From Magnetospira sp. (GTDB lineage: Bacteria; Pseudomonadota; Alphaproteobacteria; Rhodospirillales; Magnetospiraceae): a stretch of DNA of 13,839 nt. Location: NCBI GenBank assembly GCA_028277325.1, contig JANQGL010000009.1, positions 1 through 13,839 of the forward strand, read 5' to 3'. The notes below the pieces were generated by a model that did not search any database, had not been told where the DNA came from, and worked only from the letters and a program-made list of their open reading frames with translations. Below, piece after piece: positions 6,230 through 13,318 of the stretch (the first letter of the stretch is position 1; every line of letters begins with the position of its first letter). Position numbers and translations under genes: made by a program.

Positions 6230-7012
6230 ATGATGCTCACGGGGCCCGAACCGCAGACCGTCGTCGAGCAGAAACGGCGCGCCGCGCCGCGCTGGATGTG
6301 GACCTTCGCCGACCTGATGTCGCTGCTGTTCGCGTTGTTCGTCCTGCTGCTGACCTTCGCCGAGTTCGACCCCCAAAGGTTCGAAAGCACCGCCGAAAAC
6401 CTGCGCGCCACCTTCAGCGATGCCCAGGGACTACCGTTGGCCCGTCCGCAGCGCCGCGACGTCATCGACATCCGGCCGCCGGCTGCGCGGCAGCCGGCGT
6501 TCGACGATGCGGAGCTGGAGAAAATGGCCGAACTGGCGGCCTGGGAGGGCTTGAGGCAGCGCACCGTCGAGGCGCTTCGGATGCGGCTGCTCGACGAATT
6601 GTCCGATGGGCGGGTCAGCCTGGAGGAAACCGACCGCGGGGTGGTGCTGCGGTTTCCCAGCGAGTCCACCTTCGCGTCCGGGGAGAGCGGTCTCAAGGCG
6701 GCGATCGAGCCTTCGCTGCAACGGGTCGCCGAGGTGCTCAGGGGCGTTGCCGGCAAGGTGACGGTGTCGGGGCATACCGACGACGTCCCGATTTCCACCG
6801 ACCGCTATCGATCGAACTGGGACCTGTCCACGGCGCGTGCCGTGTCGGTGGTCCATTATATGCTGGAGGCCGGCGGCCTCGATCCGCCCCGCGTCTCGGC
6901 CAGCGGCTTCGCGGACTCCCGCCCGCTGGCCTCCAACGCGACCCCGGACGGGCGGGCGCGCAACCGGCGCGTGGAGATCGAGCTGGAAATCCTCGGCCGG
7001 GAGGCGCGATGA
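6230..7012 (+). CDS. motB: Flagellar motor stator protein, MotB/PomB family (OmpA-like peptidoglycan-binding domain)
   Basis: This 260-residue partner of the upstream MotA/PomA protein anchors the stator to peptidoglycan. A short cytoplasmic tail leads to a single helix at about 23-44. Its motif WTFADLMSLLFALFVLLLTF has Asp28 as the ion-carrying residue (equivalent to MotB Asp32 or PomB Asp24). Residues about 48-65 would form the plug. The OmpA-type domain spans about 138-255 with SGHTDDVPI, WDLSTARA and NRRVEIELE, the peptidoglycan-binding signature. GGAGG, 9 nt before ATG 6230, overlaps the end of motA, and only 6 nt separate the genes, so they form one operon. A second ATG at 6233 is equally possible. 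No other flagellar gene is in the window. Confidence 0.95.
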   Translation: MMLTGPEPQTVVEQKRRAAPRWMWTFADLMSLLFALFVLLLTFAEFDPQRFESTAENLRATFSDAQGLPLARPQRRDVIDIRPPAARQPAFDDAELEKMAELAAWEGLRQRTVEALRMRLLDELSDGRVSLEETDRGVVLRFPSESTFASGESGLKAAIEPSLQRVAEVLRGVAGKVTVSGHTDDVPISTDRYRSNWDLSTARAVSVVHYMLEAGGLDPPRVSASGFADSRPLASNATPDGRARNRRVEIELEILGREAR

Positions 7013-7087
7013 GCCCGGGTCAATGGGGCGAAGTGCCATGCGGCCGGTTCATTGTTCGCGTTCGTGATGTAGGTTATTCAAACGTAT

Positions 7088-7093
7088 TATAAT
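7088..7093 (+). promoter_or_regulatory. Possible -10 element before the histidine kinase
   Basis: A perfect TATAAT stands in the 97-nt gap between motB and the kinase. No convincing -35 lies 16-18 nt upstream (TGATGT at 7065-7070 is poor). Transcription from it would start near 7100, only about 10 nt before the TTG start and within the ribosome-binding site. It may therefore be fortuitous, or give a nearly leaderless mRNA. Confidence 0.3.
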
Positions 7094-7109
7094 CTCCGAG
7101 GGCAGGCCG

Positions 7110-9752
7110 TTGCGCCCACTGACCGAGTTTTCCGTCCGTTCCTTCAACGCGTTTTCGGGTCGGTTCCTGCGGCTTTTCGTCCCCTTGGCCGCGCTTTGGG
7201 GGGCCGCCTTCCTGCTTCTCTACCAGGCGGAACGCGACCTCGATCTGGTGGAGTGGCGTGCCACCGACATGGCGGCGGCCAGACACGGCGCCGACACGAT
7301 CGACGGCATCATCCGGGGCATCACCCGCGACCTGGCGCACCTGGCGAGGCAGTCCGTGCTGCTCGACGCGCTGGAAGAACGGCCCGGGGCGCGGAGCCGG
7401 CTGGCCGGGGACTGGCGGACCTTCCTGCGCGCCAAGCGGGTCTACGATCACGTGCGCTGGATCGACGCGGCCGGCAACGAGCGGGTCCGGATCAACTTCA
7501 ACAGCGGCGCCATTCGGACCGTCCCCGCCGATCGGCTTCAGAACAAGGCGAAGCGGTATTACTTCGCCGACACGGTCTGGCTGAACAGCGGCGAGTTCTT
7601 CGTCTCGCCGCTCGACCTCAACATCGAGCGCGGCGAGATCGAGCACCCGTTCAAACCGATGATCCGCGCGGGAACGCCGACGTTCGACCGCGCCGGACGC
7701 CGCCGCGGGATCGTCATCCTGAACTACCTCGCCAATCACCTGATCGATCTGGTCCGGCGGCAAGCCGAGGAAGGCGCGCGCAAGGCGCTGCTGGTGGATC
7801 GCAACGGGAACTGGCTGCTCGGGCCGTCGCCCGAACAGGAATGGGGCTTCATGTTCGACCACCCGGAGTCGAATATCGCGACGTCCTATCCGGACGTGTG
7901 GCGGCGCGTTCGCGCCGAGGAGGAAGGTCAGTTCGCGGCCGCGGAGGGCACTTGGTCGTTCGTCACCGTGTACCCCCTTCTGGAGGGCGAGAGGACGTCG
8001 ACCGGCGCCCGAGAGGCTGACGCGTCGAGCCGCTCCGAGCTCGAAAGCCGCGACTACTTCTGGAAGGTCCTGGTGTTCCGGTCGGCCGAGTCGGTGGCCG
8101 CCGCCGGCTGGCGGAACACTTTACCGATCCTGATTGCGAGCGGCTTCGTTCTCTCGGCCCTTTTCCTCGGAAGCTGGTACCTGGCCGGGGTCTGGGTGCG
8201 TCGGGACGAGGCGGAGCGCGAGTTGCGGGACGTCAACCGGAACCTGGAGCGGAATGTTGACGAGCGCACCAAGGACCTGCGCCGCGAGGTGGCGGAGCGG
8301 CGACAGGCGGAAGCGGTCCTCGACGGGTTCTTCGCAAATCCGATCCGCATGAACGTCATCGCCCGCCTCGACGGAACCATCCTCCGCGCCAACCGGGGAT
8401 GGGAGGTCACCTTGGGATACCGCCCCGAGGACCTGGAGGGGAGCCTGTTCCTTGACCTCGTGCATCCGGAGGACATCCCGGCGACCCTGCGCGAGATGCG
8501 GCATCTGTCCGGCGGCGGCCAGACCCTGCGGTTCGAGAACCGATACCGGCATCGCGACGGCGGCTATCGGCTGATCTCCTGGGCCGCCATGGCATCGCCG
8601 GACGGCGAGCGCGCCTACGGCGTGGGGGCGGACATCACCGAGCAGCGGCGCACCGAACTGGATCTCCAGGACGCCAACCGTCGCATGGACCTGGCGACCC
8701 GATCGGCCAGCATCGGAATCTGGGACTACGATCTCACGACCGATGAACTGGTCTGGGACGACAGGGTGTTCGAGTTCTACGGGGTCGCCCCGGAGCACTT
8801 CCGCGGCGTCCACGCGGACTGGCGCGACCGCATCCATCCCGATGACGCGGCGGCCATCGAAGTGGCGGTTTACGATTCCATCGAGAATCGAAAGCCGTTC
8901 GACGTCGAGTTTCGGATCGTGCGTCCGGACGGCGAGCTGCGCCATATGAGAGCCACGTTCACCGCGGTTCGCGACGATTCGGGAACCCCCGTGCGTCTGG
9001 TCGGGACCAATATCGACATCACCGACCGCAAGACCGCCGAGGCGGACATCGCCCGATACACGGAGGCCCTTCGGCGGTCCAACGAAGACCTGCAGCAGTT
9101 CGCCTACGTGGCCTCGCATGACCTGCGCGAACCCCTGCGGATGATCAGCCTCTACCTGGACCTGCTGCGGCGACGGCGCGGCGACGCCCTGGATCCGGAG
9201 GCGATCGAGCATATCTCGTTCGCGATCGACGGCGCGCGGCGCCTCGACGCGATGGTCGAGGACCTGCTGCAGTACTCGCGCATCGACGTCCGCGGCAGCG
9301 CGCTCGTTCCGGTCGACCTCGATGCGGTCGTGCGGGAGGCCGTCGACAACTTGCAGACGTCGATCGAGGACTCCGGGGCCGGCATCGATGCCGGACCCCT
9401 GCCGGCGGCTCTCGCCGATCGATCGCAAGTCGTGCGGCTGTTCCAGAACCTGATCGGCAACGCGCTCAACTATCGCGACGAGGCGCGCCGTCCGCAGGTC
9501 ACGGTGACCGGGCAACGCGACGGCGATTGGGTCACGGTGACCGTCGCCGACAACGGAATCGGCATCGCGCCGCGCTATTTCGAGCGGATCTTCGTGATCT
9601 TCCAGCGTCTGCATCACCGCGGGGAGCGGTCCGGCACCGGCATCGGACTGGCCGTCTGCAAGCGGATCGTCGAGCGCCACGGGGGTCGGATCCGGGTCGA
9701 CAGCGTGCCCGGCGAAGGCAGCCGGTTCTCGTTCACCCTGCCGGCCGCGTGA
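7110..9752 (+). CDS. Membrane sensor histidine kinase with periplasmic sensor and two PAS domains
   Basis: This 880-residue protein autophosphorylates on His and would pass phosphate to an unlinked response regulator. TM1 lies at about 19-38 and TM2 at about 338-362. They enclose a periplasmic sensor of about 300 residues of the double-Cache type, with the conserved stretches NKAKRYYFADTV, SPLDLNIERGEIEHPFKPMI and RGIVILNYLANHLIDL. A coiled coil (about 365-400) leads to PAS1 (about 400-510, ending GVGADITEQRR) and PAS2/PAC (about 520-650, ending GTNIDITDRK). HisKA follows with H670 in ASHDLREPLRM, then HATPase_c with the N box around N784 (NLIGNALNY), G1 at D814 (DNGIGI) and G2 at 842-847 (GTGIGL). 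All catalytic motifs are intact. No receiver domain is fused and none is adjacent. The start is TTG 7110 with GAGGG 7 nt upstream; any later start would delete TM1. It may share a transcript with motAB. Confidence 0.94.
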   Translation: MRPLTEFSVRSFNAFSGRFLRLFVPLAALWGAAFLLLYQAERDLDLVEWRATDMAAARHGADTIDGIIRGITRDLAHLARQSVLLDALEERPGARSRLAGDWRTFLRAKRVYDHVRWIDAAGNERVRINFNSGAIRTVPADRLQNKAKRYYFADTVWLNSGEFFVSPLDLNIERGEIEHPFKPMIRAGTPTFDRAGRRRGIVILNYLANHLIDLVRRQAEEGARKALLVDRNGNWLLGPSPEQEWGFMFDHPESNIATSYPDVWRRVRAEEEGQFAAAEGTWSFVTVYPLLEGERTSTGAREADASSRSELESRDYFWKVLVFRSAESVAAAGWRNTLPILIASGFVLSALFLGSWYLAGVWVRRDEAERELRDVNRNLERNVDERTKDLRREVAERRQAEAVLDGFFANPIRMNVIARLDGTILRANRGWEVTLGYRPEDLEGSLFLDLVHPEDIPATLREMRHLSGGGQTLRFENRYRHRDGGYRLISWAAMASPDGERAYGVGADITEQRRTELDLQDANRRMDLATRSASIGIWDYDLTTDELVWDDRVFEFYGVAPEHFRGVHADWRDRIHPDDAAAIEVAVYDSIENRKPFDVEFRIVRPDGELRHMRATFTAVRDDSGTPVRLVGTNIDITDRKTAEADIARYTEALRRSNEDLQQFAYVASHDLREPLRMISLYLDLLRRRRGDALDPEAIEHISFAIDGARRLDAMVEDLLQYSRIDVRGSALVPVDLDAVVREAVDNLQTSIEDSGAGIDAGPLPAALADRSQVVRLFQNLIGNALNYRDEARRPQVTVTGQRDGDWVTVTVADNGIGIAPRYFERIFVIFQRLHHRGERSGTGIGLAVCKRIVERHGGRIRVDSVPGEGSRFSFTLPAA

Positions 9753-9769
9753 CGGCGCGCCTCCGTCCG

Positions 9770-9793
9770 GGCGGCGAGTCCTTTTGCGCCGCC
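9770..9793. terminator. Possible hairpin between convergent genes
   Basis: GGCGGCG (9770-9776) and CGCCGCC (9787-9793) can pair around a 10-nt loop in the 57-nt gap between the kinase stop and the tadG stop. There is no clean T-run after the stem (the TTTT is in the loop), so intrinsic termination is uncertain. Confidence 0.25.
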
Positions 9794-9809
9794 TGAGCGA
9801 CCCGGAGCG

Positions 9810-11243
9810 TCACCGCGACAGGCGCAGTTCCGACAGGTCGTTGGCCACTTCCTCGAACACCGCGCGCAGCGCCTCGGCGTCCGGGGCGTAGTGATAGAAC
9901 GGGGAGTCCGGGCCGCTCGCCACCTGCTTCAGCAGGTCCTGCAGGTCGGTGCCGTCGTTGGCGAACTGGATCACGTAGATGGTCACCCCGGACGACTTGA
10001 CGCGGGTCGCCAGGGTCAGCAGGCGCGCGTCCATCCCGCTCGGCCACAACACGCGCTTGTAGCCGTCGCCGTAGCCGCGCACGTTCTCGCCGTCGGTCAG
10101 CAGCACGATGGCCCGTTGCAGCTTGTAGTCGGGATCGGCCTCGGCCTCGGTGAACGGCGAGCCCGGCGACAGGACCCGCCAGGCCCAGCCCAGGCCGCCC
10201 GGGATGTTGGTCACCCCGGTGGGGTTCTGAAGCGCCGCGATGGCGTCCAGGATCGTCGCCTTCTCGTTTTGCAGCGGCGTGACGCCGTGATCCAGGCAGG
10301 GGGTGCATTCCGTGTAGCCGCTGGACATCGCGCAGACGCCCGGGTGGGTCGGCTCGCCCTCCGGCCCGACCGGCTCCCAGCCCGGCCAGTCGGCGCCGCC
10401 GTAGGTGCCCGGAATGTCGAACACGTCGGCGTCGTTGTCGTCCAGGCCGTCGTCGGCGTAGCGGTTGAACACGCAACCTTGCCAGTCGGCGGTCGGCGGG
10501 GTCATCAGCGGGACCGGCGAGTTGTTGACCTGGTACAGCGCGCTCTGCGTGCCGACCTCCGGATTGGCGTAGGTGGGCACGGAGACCGTCTGGGTCAGCG
10601 ACGGATCGTACCAGGTGCCGTCGAGGGTGACGTTCACCTTGCCGTTCCAGGGCACCAGGCCGATCGCCAGGAGGTCCTTGCCGTCGTTGTGGCCGAACAG
10701 GATCTCGACCAGTTCGGTCGCCGCCGCGCGGGCCGCCCCGATGCGCGTGGTGCCGCCCATCCAGGAGCCCATCGACCCGGACATGTCCATCGCCAGGACC
10801 ACGTCCAGGGCCTGCATCTGGCGGGTGACCTCCGACATCCCGGTCACCGTCAGGGTCTCGAAGCCGAACAGGCGCATGAACGAGGTCCGGATGGACGCGC
10901 TGGCGTCCAGGGTGAGCTTCTGGTTCTGCGCGTCGACCGCGATGGCGGGGCCGCTGAGCGTGGCGTCCATGTAGCCGTCCGGGAAGTTGGCATCGAAGAA
11001 CATGAGGACGATCTGGTCGCGGTCGTCCCTGAAGAAGGCCCGGCCGCCGGCCAGGGCGGCCGAATCCAGGGCCGACGACAGCCGCGACTTGACCAGGAAG
11101 GCGCGCGCGGTATCGGTGGCCATGCCGATGAATCCGACCAGCGGCACGATGGCGAAGGCCAGGAACATGGCGGTGCCGCCCCGCCGGTCGAGCAGGAAGC
11201 GGCCGATCGTGCGCAGCAGGCGGTCGAAAACACGGCGCGGCAT
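9810..11243 (-). CDS. tadG: TadG-like Tad pilus protein with von Willebrand factor A domain
   Basis: This 477-residue, membrane-anchored secreted protein is associated with Tad/Flp pilus assembly. The N terminus (about 18-70: RRGGTAMFLAFAIVPLVGFIGMATDTARAFLVKSRL and SALDSAALAGGR) is the TadE/TadG-like segment with one helix at about 24-42. The von Willebrand A domain begins at about 146. Its metal-ion site is intact: D153-S155-S157 in DMSGSM, a likely T345, and D384 in LLTDGEN. Between the halves lies an acidic insert (about 200-325) containing Cys257, Cys304, Cys313 and Cys316, which could form disulfides outside the cytoplasm. I chose ATG 11243-11241 with GAGG 10 nt upstream. The frame stays open much further upstream through the rhomboid gene, but that extension is the wrong frame of a real gene. 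It is divergent from the flp operon and downstream of the rhomboid gene. Confidence 0.9.
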   Translation of the reverse strand: MPRRVFDRLLRTIGRFLLDRRGGTAMFLAFAIVPLVGFIGMATDTARAFLVKSRLSSALDSAALAGGRAFFRDDRDQIVLMFFDANFPDGYMDATLSGPAIAVDAQNQKLTLDASASIRTSFMRLFGFETLTVTGMSEVTRQMQALDVVLAMDMSGSMGSWMGGTTRIGAARAAATELVEILFGHNDGKDLLAIGLVPWNGKVNVTLDGTWYDPSLTQTVSVPTYANPEVGTQSALYQVNNSPVPLMTPPTADWQGCVFNRYADDGLDDNDADVFDIPGTYGGADWPGWEPVGPEGEPTHPGVCAMSSGYTECTPCLDHGVTPLQNEKATILDAIAALQNPTGVTNIPGGLGWAWRVLSPGSPFTEAEADPDYKLQRAIVLLTDGENVRGYGDGYKRVLWPSGMDARLLTLATRVKSSGVTIYVIQFANDGTDLQDLLKQVASGPDSPFYHYAPDAEALRAVFEEVANDLSELRLSR

Positions 11244-11328
11244 GGTGGCCCAACCTCGTTTGATCTTGCGGATCGCGAGGTGTCCATTTTGGGCTGCCGG
11301 TGGCCGGCCGGCGAATGCTTTATTTGCC

Positions 11329-11359
11329 GATAAAATGCTCGCGCAATTGGATAAAATGC
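11329..11359. repeat. Two GATAAAATGC copies 21 bp apart upstream of tadG
   Basis: Identical 10-mers lie at 11329-11338 and 11350-11359, exactly 21 bp (two helical turns) apart. They sit in the AT-rich part of the 140-nt gap between the rhomboid stop and the tadG start. The spacing suggests a regulator binding on one face of the helix. Between them, TTGCGC on the minus strand could serve as a -35 for tadG with a weak ATAAAG -10 at 11323-11318. Confidence 0.4.
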
Positions 11360-11373
11360 GATGTTGCGGGGGT

Positions 11374-11390
11374 GGGGTCGGGCTCACCCC
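11374..11390 (-). terminator. Small hairpin at the end of the rhomboid gene
   Basis: On the transcript of the minus-strand rhomboid gene, GGGGT (11390-11386) and ACCCC (11378-11374) can pair around a 7-nt loop overlapping the stop codon. The stem is short and no U-run follows. Partial termination between the rhomboid gene and tadG is possible but weakly supported. Confidence 0.2.
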
Positions 11391-12139
11391 TCGCTGTCGG
11401 GGATGATGCCGCGCCGGCGGGGGCGGCGCGGCGGGACGTCCGACACCGCCCCGGGCGCCGCGACGGGCGCCGGCGGCCGGGTGCCGAGGCGGAACGGAAA
11501 CATCAGCAGCATCCCGGCCACGAAGCCGACCACATGCGCCCAGAACGCCACCCCGCTGGCGGTGCCGCCGGTCGCGTTGGCGAACTGGAACAGGAACCAC
11601 AGGCCGAGCACGATCAGCGCCGGAATACGGATCGGCCAGGGGATCACCATCACCGGGACGACGACCAGGACGCGGGCGTTCGGCCAGGTCACCAGATAGG
11701 CGCCGAGTATCCCCGACACGGCGCCGCTGGCACCGATGGTCGGAATCGGCGACGCCGGGTCGATGGCCGCCTGGCCGAGCCCGGCCAGGACGCCGCACAG
11801 CAGGTAGAAGACCAGATAGCGGCCGTGTCCCAGGCGGTCCTCCACGTTGTTGCCGAACACCCACAGGAACATCATGTTGCCGATCAGGTGCATCCAGCCG
11901 CCGTGCAGGAACTGATAGGTGACCGGGCTGGCCCAGGCCGGCACCAGACCCATGCCCGGCGGCAGGTCGTAACCGCCCAGCACCAGGGCCGGCACCATCC
12001 CCATGCCGTAGATCACCCGTTCCGCGAAGCCGCCGGTCAGGGTCTGCTGCCACAGGAACATGGCCACGCAGGCCAGGATCAGCCCGACGGTGACGACCGG
12101 TTTGCGCAGCGTCGGGTTGTCGTCGTGCAGCGGCAGCAT
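11384..12139 (-). CDS. Rhomboid-family intramembrane serine protease
   Basis: This 251-residue polytopic protease cleaves substrates within or next to their transmembrane helix in the inner membrane. About six helices are visible. The catalytic dyad is Ser138 in IGASGAVSGILGAYL and His202 in FWAHVVGFVAGM. The stabilising motif HGGWMHLIGNMMFLWVFG (His84, Asn88) is in place, so the enzyme looks active. The C-terminal 30 residues are Pro/Arg-rich and cytosolic in appearance. ATG 12139-12137 has AAGGA 7 nt upstream. It lies upstream of tadG on the same strand and back to back with flp, inside the Tad locus. A role in processing or quality control of Tad membrane proteins is inference from position only. 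Confidence 0.95.
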   Translation of the reverse strand: MLPLHDDNPTLRKPVVTVGLILACVAMFLWQQTLTGGFAERVIYGMGMVPALVLGGYDLPPGMGLVPAWASPVTYQFLHGGWMHLIGNMMFLWVFGNNVEDRLGHGRYLVFYLLCGVLAGLGQAAIDPASPIPTIGASGAVSGILGAYLVTWPNARVLVVVPVMVIPWPIRIPALIVLGLWFLFQFANATGGTASGVAFWAHVVGFVAGMLLMFPFRLGTRPPAPVAAPGAVSDVPPRRPRRRGIIPDSEG

Positions 12140-12324
12140 GGCGTGTCCTTGTCCGCGGTCGGCCGGCCGGCGGAATCGGCCGGAGCCCGTTTATGCCAAG
12201 GATATAGGCGGCGAACGACGTTCGGTCGAGCCCGTCGGGTCGGGGAGCATTTGATCGAAAATCCGGGGGAATTTTATTCGAATATTTTCTCAATACAGCC
12301 TGAATATAGATGCAAATAAATCAA

Positions 12325-12353
12325 TTGTAAACAAGTGGTTAACAAAATACGGT
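12325..12353 (+). promoter_or_regulatory. Putative flp promoter in an AT-rich leader
   Basis: TTGTAA (12325-12330), a 17-nt spacer and TACGGT (12348-12353) lie in the AT-rich block at about 12250-12370, the least GC-rich stretch of the window. The predicted start near 12360 gives a leader of about 40 nt with the strong AAGGAGG site. The rest of the 260-nt divergent gap from 12140 holds GC palindromes and a possible minus-strand -10 (TATATC, 12206-12201) for the rhomboid gene. Confidence 0.4.
12328..12343 (+). promoter_or_regulatory. CtrA-like box overlapping the flp -35
   Basis: TAAA-N7-TTAAC matches the alphaproteobacterial CtrA consensus TTAA-N7-TTAAC except for one base. It overlaps the -35 of the putative flp promoter, the usual place for an activating CtrA site. 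Caulobacter pilA is a known CtrA target. The match is seen; regulation is inferred. Confidence 0.4.
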
Positions 12354-12399
12354 CCAAGCGCAGATTGAATTCTGCGAGGCAAACCCAAGGAGGCAAGAA

Positions 12400-12573
12400 A
12401 TGAAGACTGTTTTTAATTTTCTGCGCGACGAGTCCGGTGCCACCGCCATCGAGTATGGCCTGATCGCCGGCCTGGTGTCCGTCGCCGCCGTCGGCGCCCT
12501 GTCCGCGATGGGCGATTCGCTGGAAGTGATGTTCCAGTACGTGACCGGGCAGCTCGCGAACGCCGTCAACTAA
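12400..12573 (+). CDS. flp: Flp/PilA-family type IVb prepilin (Tad pilus major pilin)
   Basis: This 57-residue prepilin is the structural subunit of the Tad pilus. The short leader MKTVFNFLRDESG ends at the prepilin peptidase site, Gly13, followed by ATAIEYGLIAGLVSVAAVGAL. That segment has the Flp hallmark Glu-Tyr at +5/+6 and one hydrophobic helix. Mature length would be 44 residues, normal for Flp. The AAGGAGG ribosome-binding site 6 nt before the ATG is the strongest in the window, fitting a highly expressed subunit. Unlike its neighbours, the first codons (TTT, AAT, TTT) are AT-rich, which favours efficient initiation. The peptidase that should process it is the next gene, after a 232-nt structured spacer. 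Confidence 0.95.
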   Translation: MKTVFNFLRDESGATAIEYGLIAGLVSVAAVGALSAMGDSLEVMFQYVTGQLANAVN

Positions 12574-12600
12574 CGGTCCGCGACCCTCGACCCGACACGG

Positions 12601-12683
12601 GGAGGCACCCGCCCAAGCAATCGAACCCGACCCCACGCCCCGACGGGGATGCCTCCGGGGAGGGGACCGAAAGGCTCCCTCCC
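12601..12683 (+). ncRNA. Structured RNA spacer between flp and cpaA (two hairpins)
   Basis: GGAGGCA (12601-12607) pairs perfectly with TGCCTCC (12650-12656), with CCC/GGG pairs continuing inside it. Right after it, GGGAGGG (12658-12664) pairs with CCCTCCC (12677-12683), capped by CC-GAAA-GG with a GNRA tetraloop at 12669-12672. No T-run follows, so this looks more like an mRNA-stabilising or attenuating element than an intrinsic terminator. The rest of the 232-nt spacer (12574-12805) has no supported gene. Confidence 0.45.
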
Positions 12684-12805
12684 GCGTCGGGCCCCAACAC
12701 CGCCCGGCGCGGAGACGACAAGGAACAAGAGCGCCGCATCGAGACAAGACCAGGACATCGATCCTTGTTCGGCCGACGACCGCGAAAGACCCCGAGACCC
12801 CGATC

Positions 12806-13318
12806 ATGCTGACTCCCCCGACCCCGCATCATTTCGTCGTCGCCGGCTTCGCCGGCCTGATCGCCCTGGCGGCGGCCCACGACCTGCGCGCGTTCCGGAT
12901 TCCCAACTGGACACCGGCGCTGATTCTCGTTCTCTATCCGCTGCACGTCCTGACGGCGCCGCAGCCGGTCGACTGGGCCGGCGGCCTGCTGACCGGGACG
13001 GTCGTCCTGGCGGCCGGATTCGCGCTGTTCGCGACCGGGCGGCTGGGCGGCGGCGACGCCAAGCTGCTGGCCGCCTGCGCCCTGTGGGCGGGACCCGGGC
13101 TGGTGTTTCCGATGCTGGTCGTCACCGCCCTGAGCGGCGCCGCGCTGGCCCTGCTGATCCTGTCGCCGGTCCGCTTCGCGCTGGCCGGCGCCTGCGACCG
13201 CCTCGGCTGGCGCCGGTCGCGCGACCGGCTGCTCGCCGACTGCCTGCCCTACGGCGTCGCCATCGCGGCCGGCGGCGGCGCGGTCGGCCTGGCGCTTCTG
13301 GGCGGAGCCGCGTCATGA
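12806..13318 (+). CDS. cpaA: Prepilin peptidase, CpaA/TadV family (A24 aspartic protease)
   Basis: This 170-residue polytopic inner-membrane peptidase removes the leader from Flp and pseudopilins. The two catalytic aspartates are Asp26 in HDLRAFRIPNW and Asp84 in the GGGDAKLL motif. The flanking helices (about 10-26, 38-50, 58-77, 86-100, 103-120, 148-167) and short length fit TadV/CpaA rather than the longer, methylating PilD. No clear Shine-Dalgarno sequence precedes ATG 12806, so initiation may be weak compared with flp. Its stop overlaps the next start (ATGA), coupling it to cpaB. Confidence 0.94.
   Translation: MLTPPTPHHFVVAGFAGLIALAAAHDLRAFRIPNWTPALILVLYPLHVLTAPQPVDWAGGLLTGTVVLAAGFALFATGRLGGGDAKLLAACALWAGPGLVFPMLVVTALSGAALALLILSPVRFALAGACDRLGWRRSRDRLLADCLPYGVAIAAGGGAVGLALLGGAAS

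Noticed and set aside
5240..6376. 378-residue minus-strand open frame antisense to motA
   Set aside because: It covers a well-supported PomA-like gene and its promoter; biased composition and no family signature.
8121..9680. 519-residue minus-strand open frame antisense to the histidine kinase
   Set aside because: The plus strand has intact PAS, HisKA and HATPase motifs over the same bases.
9891..11333. 480-residue plus-strand open frame antisense to tadG
   Set aside because: It is opposite the von Willebrand A domain with its intact metal site; no recognisable motif.
11244..12293. Upstream extension of the tadG frame to an 827-residue protein
   Set aside because: The extra 350 residues are the wrong frame of the rhomboid gene; TadG has a good ATG, a ribosome-binding site and the expected TadE/G-like N terminus at 11243.
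12638..12648. CCCCGACGGGG as a separate hairpin terminator
   Set aside because: The loop would be only three bases with a four-pair stem and no T-run; it is better read as part of the larger fold at 12601-12656.
12274..12807. 177-residue minus-strand open frame across flp and its spacer
   Set aside because: It is antisense to the unmistakable Flp pilin and its promoter, and has no start signal or known domain.
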